From NCBI RefSeq assembly GCF_009650765.1, contig NZ_CP045740.1, forward strand, positions 186,001 through 250,000: 64,000 bases of DNA. The letters run 5' to 3'. Origin of the DNA: Streptomyces sp. SUK 48. Lineage in GTDB: Bacteria > Actinomycetota > Actinomycetes > Streptomycetales > Streptomycetaceae. The notes under the pieces are model-generated. The model did not search any database. It saw nothing but the letters and a program-made list of their open reading frames with translations, and was not told the origin of the DNA. This document shows, in pieces, positions 45,289 through 53,594 of this stretch. The position numbers and the translations under genes were made by a program. Within the stretch, counting starts at the first letter, position 1. Each line of letters begins with the position of its first letter.

Positions 45289-46506
45289 GTGCTGCGCACT
45301 GTCACCTGGCTGATCCGGGGCATCGCGTTCCTCCTCATCGGGCTGGACAGTCTCGTCCTCCTCCCCGCCGGCTCGGGCCCGTCGACGCCGGTGGCCACCG
45401 CGTTCGCGCTGTCCGGCGCCGCACTGGCCACCTGGGCCTACGGAGACCTGAAGCCCGGCGCCTTCGGCCGCTCCCCCGCACGGGGTTCCGCCGGTCTTTC
45501 CGCCCACCGGGACTCGCGTGCGCCCGGCCCACCCCGCTGGGACGTCCTGCTGCCGATCCTGCTCGGCGTCATCACCGCGGTCTCGGGACTGGCCTGCGCC
45601 GCGCCCCATGCCTCGGCCCTGGTCGGGCTCGCCATCATGGCCGTGATCGCGGCCGGCAGCGAAACAGGTCTGCGCACGGGCTGGATCGTCGTGGCCATCG
45701 GGGTGCTGGCGGTGCAGATCGGCGCGCTGGCCGGCGGAGCGGGCCGCGGCGTCTTCCTCGGCTTCCCCCTGCTGCTGGTCGTGGCCCTGCTGGCGGGGCA
45801 CAATCGCCGCGCCTACCGGATTCGCGCCGAGCAGGCCGCCCGGATGCTGGAGCAGGTGGAGCGGCTGCGGGCCCAGCAGCGGCTGACCGCGGTGCTGGAC
45901 GAACGCACCCGCATCGCCCGGGAGATCCACGACGTGCTGGCCCAGTCGCTGGGCGCCCTCGGCATCCAGATACAGGCGGCCAGGGCGCTGATCGCCGAGG
46001 GCGGTCAGGAGAGCCGCGTCGACGAGATGCTGGCCCGGGCCCAGCGCATGGCCGCGGACGGTCTGGTCGAGACCCGGCGCGCGGTCCACGCCCTGCGGGC
46101 GGACAGCGTCCCTCTGCCCCAGGCCCTGGAAGCCATCGCCGAGCAGCACCGCAGGCAGCACCGGGCACCCGTGCGGATCACCATCAGCGGTCCGGAGCCG
46201 GGACTGTCACCGGAACAGAACGTGCAACTGGTGCGCACCGCGCAGGAAGCGCTGACCAACGCGGCCAAACACGCGCCGCACCAGCCGGTGGACATCGTCC
46301 TCGGCTACCAGGACGATCAGGTGACCATGACCGTGAGCAACCCCTTTCTCAGCGCCGGCGAGGAGCCCGCAAAGCCCTCTTTCACCACCGTCGACGGCGG
46401 CTACGGCCTCACCGGTATCCGGGAACGCCTGCTCCTGGTGGGCGGACAGCTGCTGACCGATGCCCGCGACGGCCGCTGGACACTCACCGCGCGGGTGCCC
46501 CGATGA
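45289..46506 (+). CDS. NarL-type sensor histidine kinase
   Basis: A 405-residue kinase. About six spans (1-180: WLIRGIAFLLIGLDSLVLLP to VFLGFPLLLVVALLAG) are followed by the HisKA_3 dimerisation/phosphoacceptor region, His in ERTRIAREIHDVLAQSLGAL, and an ATPase with N box EALTNAAKHA and GYGLTGIRERLLLVGGQ. GTG 45289 encodes the first residue. The multi-span sensor suggests it detects membrane-borne signals. The stop overlaps the regulator start (ATGA). Confidence 0.9.
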   Translation: MLRTVTWLIRGIAFLLIGLDSLVLLPAGSGPSTPVATAFALSGAALATWAYGDLKPGAFGRSPARGSAGLSAHRDSRAPGPPRWDVLLPILLGVITAVSGLACAAPHASALVGLAIMAVIAAGSETGLRTGWIVVAIGVLAVQIGALAGGAGRGVFLGFPLLLVVALLAGHNRRAYRIRAEQAARMLEQVERLRAQQRLTAVLDERTRIAREIHDVLAQSLGALGIQIQAARALIAEGGQESRVDEMLARAQRMAADGLVETRRAVHALRADSVPLPQALEAIAEQHRRQHRAPVRITISGPEPGLSPEQNVQLVRTAQEALTNAAKHAPHQPVDIVLGYQDDQVTMTVSNPFLSAGEEPAKPSFTTVDGGYGLTGIRERLLLVGGQLLTDARDGRWTLTARVPR

Positions 46507-47243
46507 CGGCTCCGGGCGCCTTCGGGCCGGGCACCGCCGAGAGCGGGTCCGGTGCGACCGGGACGGCCGCCCCGCCGCTCAGGATCGTGGTCGCGGACGA
46601 CCAGGCCAGCGTCCGCGAGGGCCTGGCCATCATGCTCGACCTGCTCCCCGACCTCAGCGTCGTGGCCACGGCCGCCGACGGTGAACAGGCCCTGGACGCC
46701 GTGGCCGAGCACCGCCCGGACGCGATCCTCCTCGATCTGCACATGCCGGTCCTGGACGGCATCGCGGCCACCCGCCGGCTCACGGCCGAACACCCCGATG
46801 TCGCCGTCGTCGTGCTCACCACCTATGCCGACGACGCCTCGGTGCTCGACACGCTCCGCGCCGGTGCCCGCGCCTATCTGACCAAGGACGCGGACCGGCT
46901 GCACATCGCCCGCACGCTGCACAGCGCGGTCACCGGCTACGCCGTCCTCGACCCCCAGGTCCAGGCGGCCCTACTGGCCGCGGCGGCGCGACCCGTGGAG
47001 CCGGCCCCCGCCGTGCCCCGGGCGGCCGGACTTCCCGACCACCTGACCGCGCGGGAGGCCGAGGTGCTGGCCTTGGTGGCGCGCGGCCTGAGCAACGCGG
47101 AGATCTCCGCCGCGCTGTTCCTCAGCGGCAACACGGTCAAGACGCACATCAACCGGATCTTCGGCAAGACCGGCTGCCGGGACCGGGTCGCCGCGGCGAA
47201 CTACGCCCGGCGCCACGGACTCGACGACCCCGGTCGCGCATGA
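46503..47243 (+). CDS. NarL/FixJ-type response regulator
   Basis: A 246-residue response regulator. Receiver domain: RIVVADDQASVREGLAIMLD, phospho-acceptor Asp in AILLDLHMPVLDG, and Lys in AYLTKDA. C-terminal LuxR-type helix-turn-helix: LTAREAEVLALVARGLSNAE, ISAALFLSGNTVKTHINRIF. The ATG overlaps the kinase stop, so the pair is coupled. Targets may include the adjacent membrane-protein genes at 43568-45145. Confidence 0.92.
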   Translation: MTAPGAFGPGTAESGSGATGTAAPPLRIVVADDQASVREGLAIMLDLLPDLSVVATAADGEQALDAVAEHRPDAILLDLHMPVLDGIAATRRLTAEHPDVAVVVLTTYADDASVLDTLRAGARAYLTKDADRLHIARTLHSAVTGYAVLDPQVQAALLAAAARPVEPAPAVPRAAGLPDHLTAREAEVLALVARGLSNAEISAALFLSGNTVKTHINRIFGKTGCRDRVAAANYARRHGLDDPGRA

Positions 47244-47633
47244 CGCCGGTCCCCGGTTCGAGGACTCGCAAGCGGTCGGCCGGGGACCCGCACGCGGCCG
47301 GCCGGGAACGTTTCGCGGTCCGGCCGGGGGCCGCCCAGCGTGATGGCCCGTCGTGGCGGGGCGGAGCACGCCGGAAAGCGGCGACGGGCGATCCCGCTCC
47401 CGTCACGCGGTCCGCGCCGCCCCGGCACCCGGCGGCCGAACTCCTCCGCGTGGGCCCGGCGTGGCAGGACGCCCCAACCCGGGCGGCGGGCCTCTCGACC
47501 GGAATCCCACCGGCTCACCCGCACCGGATAAAGGCATCGCCTCCCACGCGTGCGGGCGAGCCGGTGAAGAGGGCGGCCTTCGGCGGCGCGGAACCGGCGA
47601 GAACGCCGCATCCGCCGGTCAGTTGAGCGTCGG
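47244..47633. other. Gap with a hairpin, no gene
   Basis: 390 bases between the response regulator and a convergent LysR gene. GGTCCCCGG (47248-47256) pairs with CCGGGGACC (47280-47288), a probable terminator of the two-component operon. No coding frame is supported. Confidence 0.45.
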
Positions 47634-48503
47634 TCACCGCCGCTCGGCGAGGTGGTCCTCGACGTGGCGCCGGAACGTGTCCGTCGCAGGGTGGGCGGGC
47701 CGCGCGGGCCACGCCAGATGGACCGTGACCGGCTCGGCGTCACGCACCGGCAGATAGCACACGCCGGGATGCGGGTGCTGATGCACGGTTCCCTCGGTGG
47801 TCACCCCGACCGCCGCGCCGGTGGCGATCGTCGTCAGCCACTCGTCCACCCCGGGGACGGTCACCGTACGGGGCCGCCGGCCGGCCGGCCACAGCTCGGC
47901 GCTGGTCGTCGCGGCGCTCGCGCACAGGGCCACCGTCTCGTCGCCCAGGTCGGCGAGACCCACCTCCGAACGGTCCGTCAGCGGATGCCCGACCGGTACG
48001 GCGGCCATCCGCCGCTCACTGGTCAGCGCACGATGGACCAGGCGCGAATCGTCCGATGCCGGGCTCAGCCGCAGGAAGGCCAGATCCGCTGCACCGCGGC
48101 GGAGCAGCGCCGCCGGATCGTCGGCCCGGCGGATGTGCACCTGGATCTCGGGATACCGCTCGCGCCAGGTCCGCAGCAGCGGCACGGTGTGGCTGCCCAG
48201 CGCGGCCCAGGCGAAGACGAGCCGCAAAGGACGCGCCGTCCCCTGCCCGGCGGCATCGGCCAAGGCGTCATCGAGCTGGGCGAGGACACGGTGCGCGTTC
48301 TCCCAGAGCCGTTGGCCGGCCTCGGTCAGGTGCAGGCTGCGCGTCGAACGCTCGACCAGCCGCACGCCGATACGCTGCTCCAGCTGGGCGAGGGTCCGCG
48401 AGAGGGCGGGCTGGGTGATGTGCAGCGTACGGGCGGCGCCCGTCAGCGTGCCCTCGTCGCCGATGGCCGCCAAGGCCCGCAGATGACGCAGCTCCACATT
48501 CAT
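47634..48503 (-). CDS. LysR family transcriptional regulator
   Basis: A 289-residue LysR regulator: MNVELRHLRALAAIGDEGTL, AARTLHITQPALSRTLAQLE. The effector domain includes ERRMAAVPVGHPLTDRSEVG. ATG 48503. It is divergent from a short-chain dehydrogenase gene at 48574 with a 70-base intergenic region, the likely regulated promoter. Confidence 0.9.
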   Translation of the reverse strand: MNVELRHLRALAAIGDEGTLTGAARTLHITQPALSRTLAQLEQRIGVRLVERSTRSLHLTEAGQRLWENAHRVLAQLDDALADAAGQGTARPLRLVFAWAALGSHTVPLLRTWRERYPEIQVHIRRADDPAALLRRGAADLAFLRLSPASDDSRLVHRALTSERRMAAVPVGHPLTDRSEVGLADLGDETVALCASAATTSAELWPAGRRPRTVTVPGVDEWLTTIATGAAVGVTTEGTVHQHPHPGVCYLPVRDAEPVTVHLAWPARPAHPATDTFRRHVEDHLAERR

Positions 48504-48573
48504 GACCCACAAGCATAAGCAGTGACCAGAAGGCATTTCACCTGCCCCCGTGGGCACGCCTAGCGTGGTCGTC

Positions 48574-49185
48574 ATGACCAACCCCCAGCAGAGCATTCTC
48601 CTGATCGGCGCCGGCGGAACCCTCGGCCGCGCGGTGCACCAGGCCCTCACCGCCTGCGGGCACCGGGTCTTGACCGCCGGCCGCACCTCGGGCGAACTGC
48701 GCTACGACATCACCGATCCGGCACAGATCACCGCCCTCTACGAGGCGGCCGGGCGGCTGGACGCCGTGGTCAGCGCGGCCGGCTCGGTGCCGTACAAGCC
48801 TCTGGCCGAGCTGGGCCCGGACGACTGGCAGGCCGCCTTCACCGGCAAGGTCCTCTCCCAGATCGAACTGGTCCGCCAGGGCATCGCCCATGTCACCGGG
48901 CGCGGCTCCTTCACTCTGATCACCGGTGTCCTCGCGCACGAGCCGATCGTCACGGGGGCCGCCGCCTCCCTGGCCAACGGCGCCGTCGAAGCCTTTGTCC
49001 GCGCCGCCGCGATCGAGCTCGCCCCGCAGCGGGTGAACGCGGTGTCCCCGAACGTCTTCACCGAGTCCCTCGGCACCTACGGCGATTTCTTTCCCGGCAT
49101 GGGTTCGGTGCCGCTGGAGCGCGTGGCCCAGGCGTACGTGCGCTCCGTGGAAGGCGCGCAGACCGGGCAGATCTACCGCCTCTGA
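48574..49185 (+). CDS. Short-chain dehydrogenase-like protein lacking the Tyr/Lys motif
   Basis: A 203-residue SDR: SILLIGAGGTLGRAVHQALT with a GxGGxxG cofactor site, VVSAAGSVPYKPLAELGPDD, and RVNAVSPNVFTESLG late in the chain. The catalytic YxxxK position reads AAASLANGAVEAFVRAAAIE, with no Tyr and Asn in place of Lys. This is as in some divergent SDR subgroups. It may bind NADP without classical oxidoreductase activity. It is divergent from LysR. Confidence 0.85.
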   Translation: MTNPQQSILLIGAGGTLGRAVHQALTACGHRVLTAGRTSGELRYDITDPAQITALYEAAGRLDAVVSAAGSVPYKPLAELGPDDWQAAFTGKVLSQIELVRQGIAHVTGRGSFTLITGVLAHEPIVTGAAASLANGAVEAFVRAAAIELAPQRVNAVSPNVFTESLGTYGDFFPGMGSVPLERVAQAYVRSVEGAQTGQIYRL

Positions 49186-49257
49186 GTCCGGCAGGTACCG
49201 AACGCCGACGCAGGCACGCTCGTCGCCGGTGCCGGCATGTTCCATGAGTTTCGCGGC

Positions 49258-49407
49258 CTACGGCGTCCGCGCCGATGACGCCGGTGGAGCCGCGGGCGTG
49301 AACCCGAATTGCTGCCGCGGACGCTCGGGAGAGGGGCCGTACTCGCCGATCGGCGGGTACGGCCCGGTGAACTCCCCTTGCTCGTCGGTCAGCTGTACTC
49401 GTGTCAC
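49258..49407 (-). pseudogene. IS5-family transposase N-terminal scar
   Basis: From GTG 49407 the frame reads VTRVQLTDEQGEFTGPYPPI then GEYGPSPERPRQQFGF, before a stop at 49258. This matches the start of Streptomyces IS5-type transposases (LTDEQWEFIGPYLPIGEYGP and onward) with several substitutions. The DDE domain is absent. It sits between the SDR and oxidoreductase genes. Confidence 0.6.
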
Positions 49408-49513
49408 GGACAGCGGTCTGCCGGCTCAGTCCTCGGAGCGCGGGCAAACCCACAGGATGATCACGACACGTCGTCCGCCTTCATCCTGGTCGCCGAGTCC
49501 ACCTCGCGCCGGT

Positions 49514-50434
49514 TCACAGCGCGATCACGATCTTTCCGTGCACATGCCTCTCGGCCTGCGTCGTCACGGCTTCGCGAATCCGCTCGACCGGGAAGGTCGC
49601 CGCGATCGGTACCGTGATCCCGCCGGAACGGATCGCCTCGGTGATCCGTTCCAGGGCGCCCGGACCCGCGTCGAGGGCACCCGCCGTACGGACACCGGGC
49701 GGCGGGGCGGGGCCGTCGGCCACGACGGTGATCCGCTCGGCTGCCACGCCGAGTTCGAGGGCGGTCTCGGCGGTCTCCCTGCCGAACAGGTCCGTCGCGG
49801 CGGTGATCCCCTCGGGCGCCAGGGCCCGCACCCGGTCCGCCAGACCGGGGCCGTACGCCACGGGCTCGGCGCCGAGCCCGCGCAGGAATCCGAACGTCCC
49901 CTCGGAGGCGGTGCCGAGCACCCGGGCACCCGCGAGCTTCGCCAACTGCACGGCGAAGATGCCCACACCACCCGCCGCCCCGCCGATCAGGACGGTATCC
50001 CCGGCGCGGAGCCCGATCGCGGCGAGCGCGGCGGAGGCCGTCAGCCCGGACACCGGAAGCGTGGCCGCCACCTCATCGCCGACGCCCGCCGGGGTGGGCC
50101 ACAGGTGTGCGGTGGGTGTCTTGACCAGCACGAAATCGGCGACGGACCGGCCGATCGCGGCCCCGTACACCCGGTCGCCGGCCGCGAATCCCGTGGCTTC
50201 GGCGCCCACCTCGTCCACCACCCCGGCGAAGTCGCTGCCGAACCCGGCCGGAAGGGTGATGCCGAACCGGGCCGCCATGTCGGGCTGGGTGGTGATCTGC
50301 CAGTCCATCGGGTTCAGCCCGGCGGCCGTGACCCGGACGCGCACCTCGTCCGGTGCGGCGTGCGGCTCGGGTATCTCCTCCACTTCGAGTACTTCGGGAC
50401 CGCCGAATCGCCGGTAACGCACAGCTCTACTCAT
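49514..50434 (-). CDS. NADP-dependent oxidoreductase (MDR family)
   Basis: A 306-residue zinc-free MDR reductase: MSRAVRYRRFGGPEVLEVEE, EVRVRVTAAGLNPMDWQITT, nucleotide site IGGAAGGVGIFAVQLAKLAG near residue 155, C-terminal ERHVHGKIVIAL. ATG 50434 follows GGAGAGGTC. It probably reduces quinones or alpha,beta-unsaturated carbonyls. It is divergent from a TetR gene at 50518, whose likely operators occupy the 83-base gap. Confidence 0.9.
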   Translation of the reverse strand: MSRAVRYRRFGGPEVLEVEEIPEPHAAPDEVRVRVTAAGLNPMDWQITTQPDMAARFGITLPAGFGSDFAGVVDEVGAEATGFAAGDRVYGAAIGRSVADFVLVKTPTAHLWPTPAGVGDEVAATLPVSGLTASAALAAIGLRAGDTVLIGGAAGGVGIFAVQLAKLAGARVLGTASEGTFGFLRGLGAEPVAYGPGLADRVRALAPEGITAATDLFGRETAETALELGVAAERITVVADGPAPPPGVRTAGALDAGPGALERITEAIRSGGITVPIAATFPVERIREAVTTQAERHVHGKIVIAL

Positions 50435-50450
50435 CGATGACCTCTCCTGG

Positions 50451-50504
50451 CCAGTGATGGGACTTGGTCTTATCGACCGTACACCAGTGATGGGACCAAG
50501 TCCC
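50451..50504. promoter_or_regulatory. Twin TetR operators
   Basis: CCAGTGATGGGAC occurs twice as a direct repeat (50451-50463 and 50484-50496). Each leads into a dyad: GGGACTTGGTC at 50459-50469, and GGGACCAAGTCCC at 50492-50504, a perfect GGGAC-N3-GTCCC palindrome. They cover both divergent promoters. Confidence 0.65.
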
Positions 50505-50517
50505 GTACACTGCTCCC

Positions 50518-51087
50518 ATGGCTCGCTGGCAACCCGACGCACCAGGACGACTCGCCGCCGCCGCCCTCGACCTCTTCGAGGCGAACGGCTACGAGAACAC
50601 GACCGTGAGCGAGATCGCGCAGCACGCGGGGCTCACGAAGAGCACGTTCTTCCGGTACTTCCCGGACAAACGCGAGGTGCTCTTCGACAGGGACACGGTG
50701 ACCGGTCTGCTCGTCGAAGGGATCGCCTCGGCACCGCAGGCGGCCGGACCGCTCGACGCGGTGGCGGACGCCCTCGACGCGCTCGGCCGGACGTTCTTCA
50801 CCGCCGACCGCCGCGAGTTCAGCGGCCGGCGCCAGGCCGTGCTGGACGCCAACACGGAACTGCGTGAACGTGAGGCCCTGAAGCGGATCGACCTCACCGC
50901 CTCGATGATCGAGGCCCTCGAACACCGTGGAGTCCCGGGCCTGACCGCGCGCGTGGCAGCGAAACTCGGCACGCTCGTCTGGGAGATCGCCCACGACCAG
51001 TGGATCGACACCGGCAACAGCGAGGACTTCGGCCCGCTGGCACGGCGGGCGCTCGCCGACATACGCGCGACCGAGGCCATGCGCTGA
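50518..51087 (+). CDS. TetR family transcriptional regulator
   Basis: A 189-residue TetR regulator: GRLAAAALDLFEANGYENTT, VSEIAQHAGLTKSTFFRYFP, DKREVLFDRD. A helical ligand domain follows. ATG 50518 lies right after the second operator-like palindrome, so autorepression is likely, together with control of the divergent oxidoreductase. Confidence 0.92.
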   Translation: MARWQPDAPGRLAAAALDLFEANGYENTTVSEIAQHAGLTKSTFFRYFPDKREVLFDRDTVTGLLVEGIASAPQAAGPLDAVADALDALGRTFFTADRREFSGRRQAVLDANTELREREALKRIDLTASMIEALEHRGVPGLTARVAAKLGTLVWEIAHDQWIDTGNSEDFGPLARRALADIRATEAMR

Positions 51088-51178
51088 GGCGCGTGTCGCG
51101 TCGTGATCGTTCCGCGGTGCGCTCTCGCCCCGCCCCCATGGAGGTCGCCGCGCTCGGACGCTGGGTAGGGTTGTGACC

Positions 51179-51454
51179 ATGGCAAAGGGGATGGGGCGGC
51201 ACCTCAAGGTGGGCCTGGACAGCGGCGTCGAGGACGTGACGCTGCCCATCCTGGAGTGGCTCGGCGAGCAGGGGGTCGGTGCCATGATCAGGGTCGACGC
51301 GGAGCGCATGCGTGAGGGTCGGCCGGCGTGGACGTTCGCCGCTTCCGGTGGGCCGCTGGACGGTGGCATGCGGGCCGACGGAGCCTCGGCCGCCGAGTGC
51401 ATGGGCAGCGCACTGCTTCAGCTGCGTGAGGCCGGGCTGGCCGTTCCCTTCTGA
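51179..51454 (+). CDS. Hypothetical small protein
   Basis: A 91-residue frame from ATG 51179 (a GTG two codons earlier is possible), preceded by GGGTAGGG. The sequence MAKGMGRHLKVGLDSGVEDV, LPILEWLGEQGVGAMIRVDA, ending LLQLREAGLAVPF, has globular composition and no span or signal. It is an isolated gene between TetR and the surface-protein gene. Family unknown. Confidence 0.6.
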   Translation: MAKGMGRHLKVGLDSGVEDVTLPILEWLGEQGVGAMIRVDAERMREGRPAWTFAASGGPLDGGMRADGASAAECMGSALLQLREAGLAVPF

Positions 51455-51680
51455 CGTCGTACGTCGCCCCGATCCGCTGTCCGGCGTCAATGCCGCCCTC
51501 GTCCTGGTCCGGTTCCCGTACGTCGAAGCCACCCTCACCGAGCGGTCGAGGTGAACGAGGCGGCGGCGCGGTACGGATCGCCGTCGGATCGTGGCGTGCG
51601 CCCGCCCGGGCACCCGGCCATGAAGGTCACGGGACCCGTACCGGCTCGCCGTCGTCACCCTCGCGCTGAAGAGGTGCCGC

Positions 51681-52727
51681 TCAGGAGGAGTTACGGCGCA
51701 GCCTGCGGGCGGCGACCAGCGCCGTGCCGAGAGCGATCGAGGCGCCGCCGATGCCGAGCAGCGGGCCGGAGACGTCGCTTCCGGTCTCCGCCAGGGACGC
51801 GTTCGCGGCGGTCCTGCCGGAGTCGTCGCCGGCCGCGTCAGAGTGTTCGGCGAGCGACGCGGCGGCACCGCTTCCGCCGTTGGAAGAGCTCGACGCTGCG
51901 GGACCGGTGGCGTTAGCGCCACCGCCGCTCATGTCGTCCTCACGGGGGTGGTCGGTACCGGAATTGTGATCGTTCCCGGGTTCGTCGCCGCCTCCGGGCT
52001 GCTGCCCGGCTCCGGGCTCGTCACCGTCTCCGGGCTCCTGCCCAGCCCCGGGTTTGCCGCCGCCTCCGGGCCCCTGCCCCTCTCCAGGTTCACCACCGCC
52101 TCCGGGCTCCTGCCCCTCTCCGGGCTCGTCGCCGCCTCCGGGCTTCTCACCTTCCTCGGCAGGAGCGATGATCTTCGATTCCACCCAGTAACCCGGGTCC
52201 GATTGAACATGGCCGTCGAAGATCCGCGGACCGATGAAGAACTCGACGAGCGGGGCGTCAGATCCGGCGCGGATGCGGACAGGGACGGTGGTTCGACCCG
52301 CCGGCAACGAGAACGCCTCCCGCAGCGCAAGGTCGTAATTGCCCAGTTCGGGATCGCTGAGAACCCGCGCGTCACGCCACGCGCCGTCGATGTGGACCTG
52401 GACTCGGAGGTCATCCCCGTACAGGCGTGGGCCGTCCGTATCGAGGGACATGTCGAGTGTCCAGACCTCCCCTCCGTCGTGAGCGTTCTCAAGGACGACG
52501 GAGAAGCCTGCCCAGTCACCGCCTGCCTCGACGGCCTTCGGGGCCCCCTCCAGGCGGAGGTCCGGAGCCGTAGCGGCACGCGTCTTCGCCGCGTCCTCCT
52601 CCGGGCTCCGGTCGGGCATCGACAGGGCCGTGTCGAGGGCTTCGTCCGCGGCCGCGGGCGTGGCTCCGAGGAGTGCCGGAGCCCGTGCGGCGGCAGCGGC
52701 GATCGCTGCCATGTACTTGTTTCTCAC
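51681..52727 (-). CDS. LAETG-anchored surface protein
   Basis: A 348-residue wall-associated protein. Signal-like start (KYMAAIAAAAARAPALLGAT, cleavage near PAAADEA). A beta-rich domain (about 45-190; WAGFSVVLENAHDGGEVWTL, ESKIIAPAEE), then a Pro/Gly/Glu-rich repeat spacer, a Ser/Ala/Gly region and C-terminal LAETG, hydrophobic PLLGIGGASIALGTALVAA and basic RRLRRNSS. LAETG is the motif of class E sortases of streptomycetes. GTG 52727 follows AAGGGA. No sortase gene is seen in the window. Confidence 0.85.
   Translation of the reverse strand: MRNKYMAAIAAAAARAPALLGATPAAADEALDTALSMPDRSPEEDAAKTRAATAPDLRLEGAPKAVEAGGDWAGFSVVLENAHDGGEVWTLDMSLDTDGPRLYGDDLRVQVHIDGAWRDARVLSDPELGNYDLALREAFSLPAGRTTVPVRIRAGSDAPLVEFFIGPRIFDGHVQSDPGYWVESKIIAPAEEGEKPGGGDEPGEGQEPGGGGEPGEGQGPGGGGKPGAGQEPGDGDEPGAGQQPGGGDEPGNDHNSGTDHPREDDMSGGGANATGPAASSSSNGGSGAAASLAEHSDAAGDDSGRTAANASLAETGSDVSGPLLGIGGASIALGTALVAARRLRRNSS
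51975..52160 (-). repeat. Pro/Gly/Glu coding tandem repeat
   Basis: About five degenerate copies of a unit near 36 bases encode PGGGGEPGEGQE-like 12-residue repeats in the surface protein. They form an extended spacer across the cell wall, and copy number may vary between strains. Confidence 0.6.
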
Positions 52728-52979
52728 TGCCTGATCCCTTGTGTGGCGTCGTGCGCTGCTGCTGGGACCAGCCTCCGATCCGGCGAACCGCCCGGGTAGT
52801 GCAATCGGGTTGATGTGCCCATAGATGGAACCTATGAGGACGTTCGGCGCGCCGCGGCACGTCGGTCTCGCCCGCGATGACCGGTTCCGGGCCCGATAGC
52901 GTGACCTGTTGCCGCATGGAACGCCCATGTGTCCGGTTGGTCCGTGCGACGGCTTCCGGCGGAAAGAGACGAGGGTGCG

Positions 52980-53384
52980 ATGAGTGAACCGACGAAGCCG
53001 AAGGTCGACGTTCCGGAGGGTGACGCTCCCGCCGAACTGACCACCCGGGACCTGGTCGTCGGGGAGGGGCCCGAGGTGAAGCCGGGCATGGTGGTCAGGG
53101 TCCACTATGTCGGCGTGACCTTCGCGTCCGGGAAGGAGTTCGACGCCTCCTGGGACCGGGGCGAGCCGTACAAGTTCGCCCTGGGCGGCGGCAAGGTCAT
53201 CAAGGGCTGGGACCGAGGGGTACGGGGGATGAAGGTTGGCGGCCGGCGCGAGATCATCGTTCCCCCGCGTCTCGGGTACGGCAATCAGTCGCCTTCCCCG
53301 TCGATCCCGGCGGGCTCGACCCTCGTCTTCGTGGTGGACCTGCTGGCCGCGTATTCCAGCACCACCGGGTGGACCAACGCCTGA
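52980..53384 (+). CDS. FKBP-type peptidyl-prolyl isomerase
   Basis: A 134-residue FKBP. After a short acidic lead, VRVHYVGVTFASGKEFDASW, VIKGWDRGVRGMKVGGRREI, PPRLGYGNQ and IPAGSTLVFVVDLLA match the canonical FK506-binding fold, including the Trp of the pocket floor. There is no signal peptide, so it is cytoplasmic. ATG 52980 follows AGACGAGGG. It appears monocistronic and divergent from the surface-protein gene. Confidence 0.93.
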   Translation: MSEPTKPKVDVPEGDAPAELTTRDLVVGEGPEVKPGMVVRVHYVGVTFASGKEFDASWDRGEPYKFALGGGKVIKGWDRGVRGMKVGGRREIIVPPRLGYGNQSPSPSIPAGSTLVFVVDLLAAYSSTTGWTNA

Positions 53385-53549
53385 GAGTCGCCTGGAACAC
53401 CCTTCGTGGTGGCCGTGACGCGCGTTACGGCCTCGCCGTTCACGGAGCCGTGGCGTCGAGCCGCGGCATCGCGCCGAACAGCGGAACCGCCACACAAAGA
53501 GGTGCCACGGAGGGGAGGTTGCCCTGGGAAGCGGTGTAATCCCCTCTCG

Positions 53550-53575
53550 ATCAGCAGATGTTCAAACGTCTGATG
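53550..53575. promoter_or_regulatory. Dyad ahead of GntR gene
   Basis: ATCAG-CAGA...TCTG-AT forms an imperfect inverted repeat about 26 bp wide, 20 bases before the GntR start. GntR/FadR proteins often bind such sites to control themselves. Confidence 0.4.
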
Positions 53576-53594
53576 TTTCTGTATGGTGTTCCCC

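Noticed and set aside
51975..52160. CRISPR-like array
   Set aside because: The repeats are in frame, encode Pro/Gly spacers and have no unique spacer sequence.
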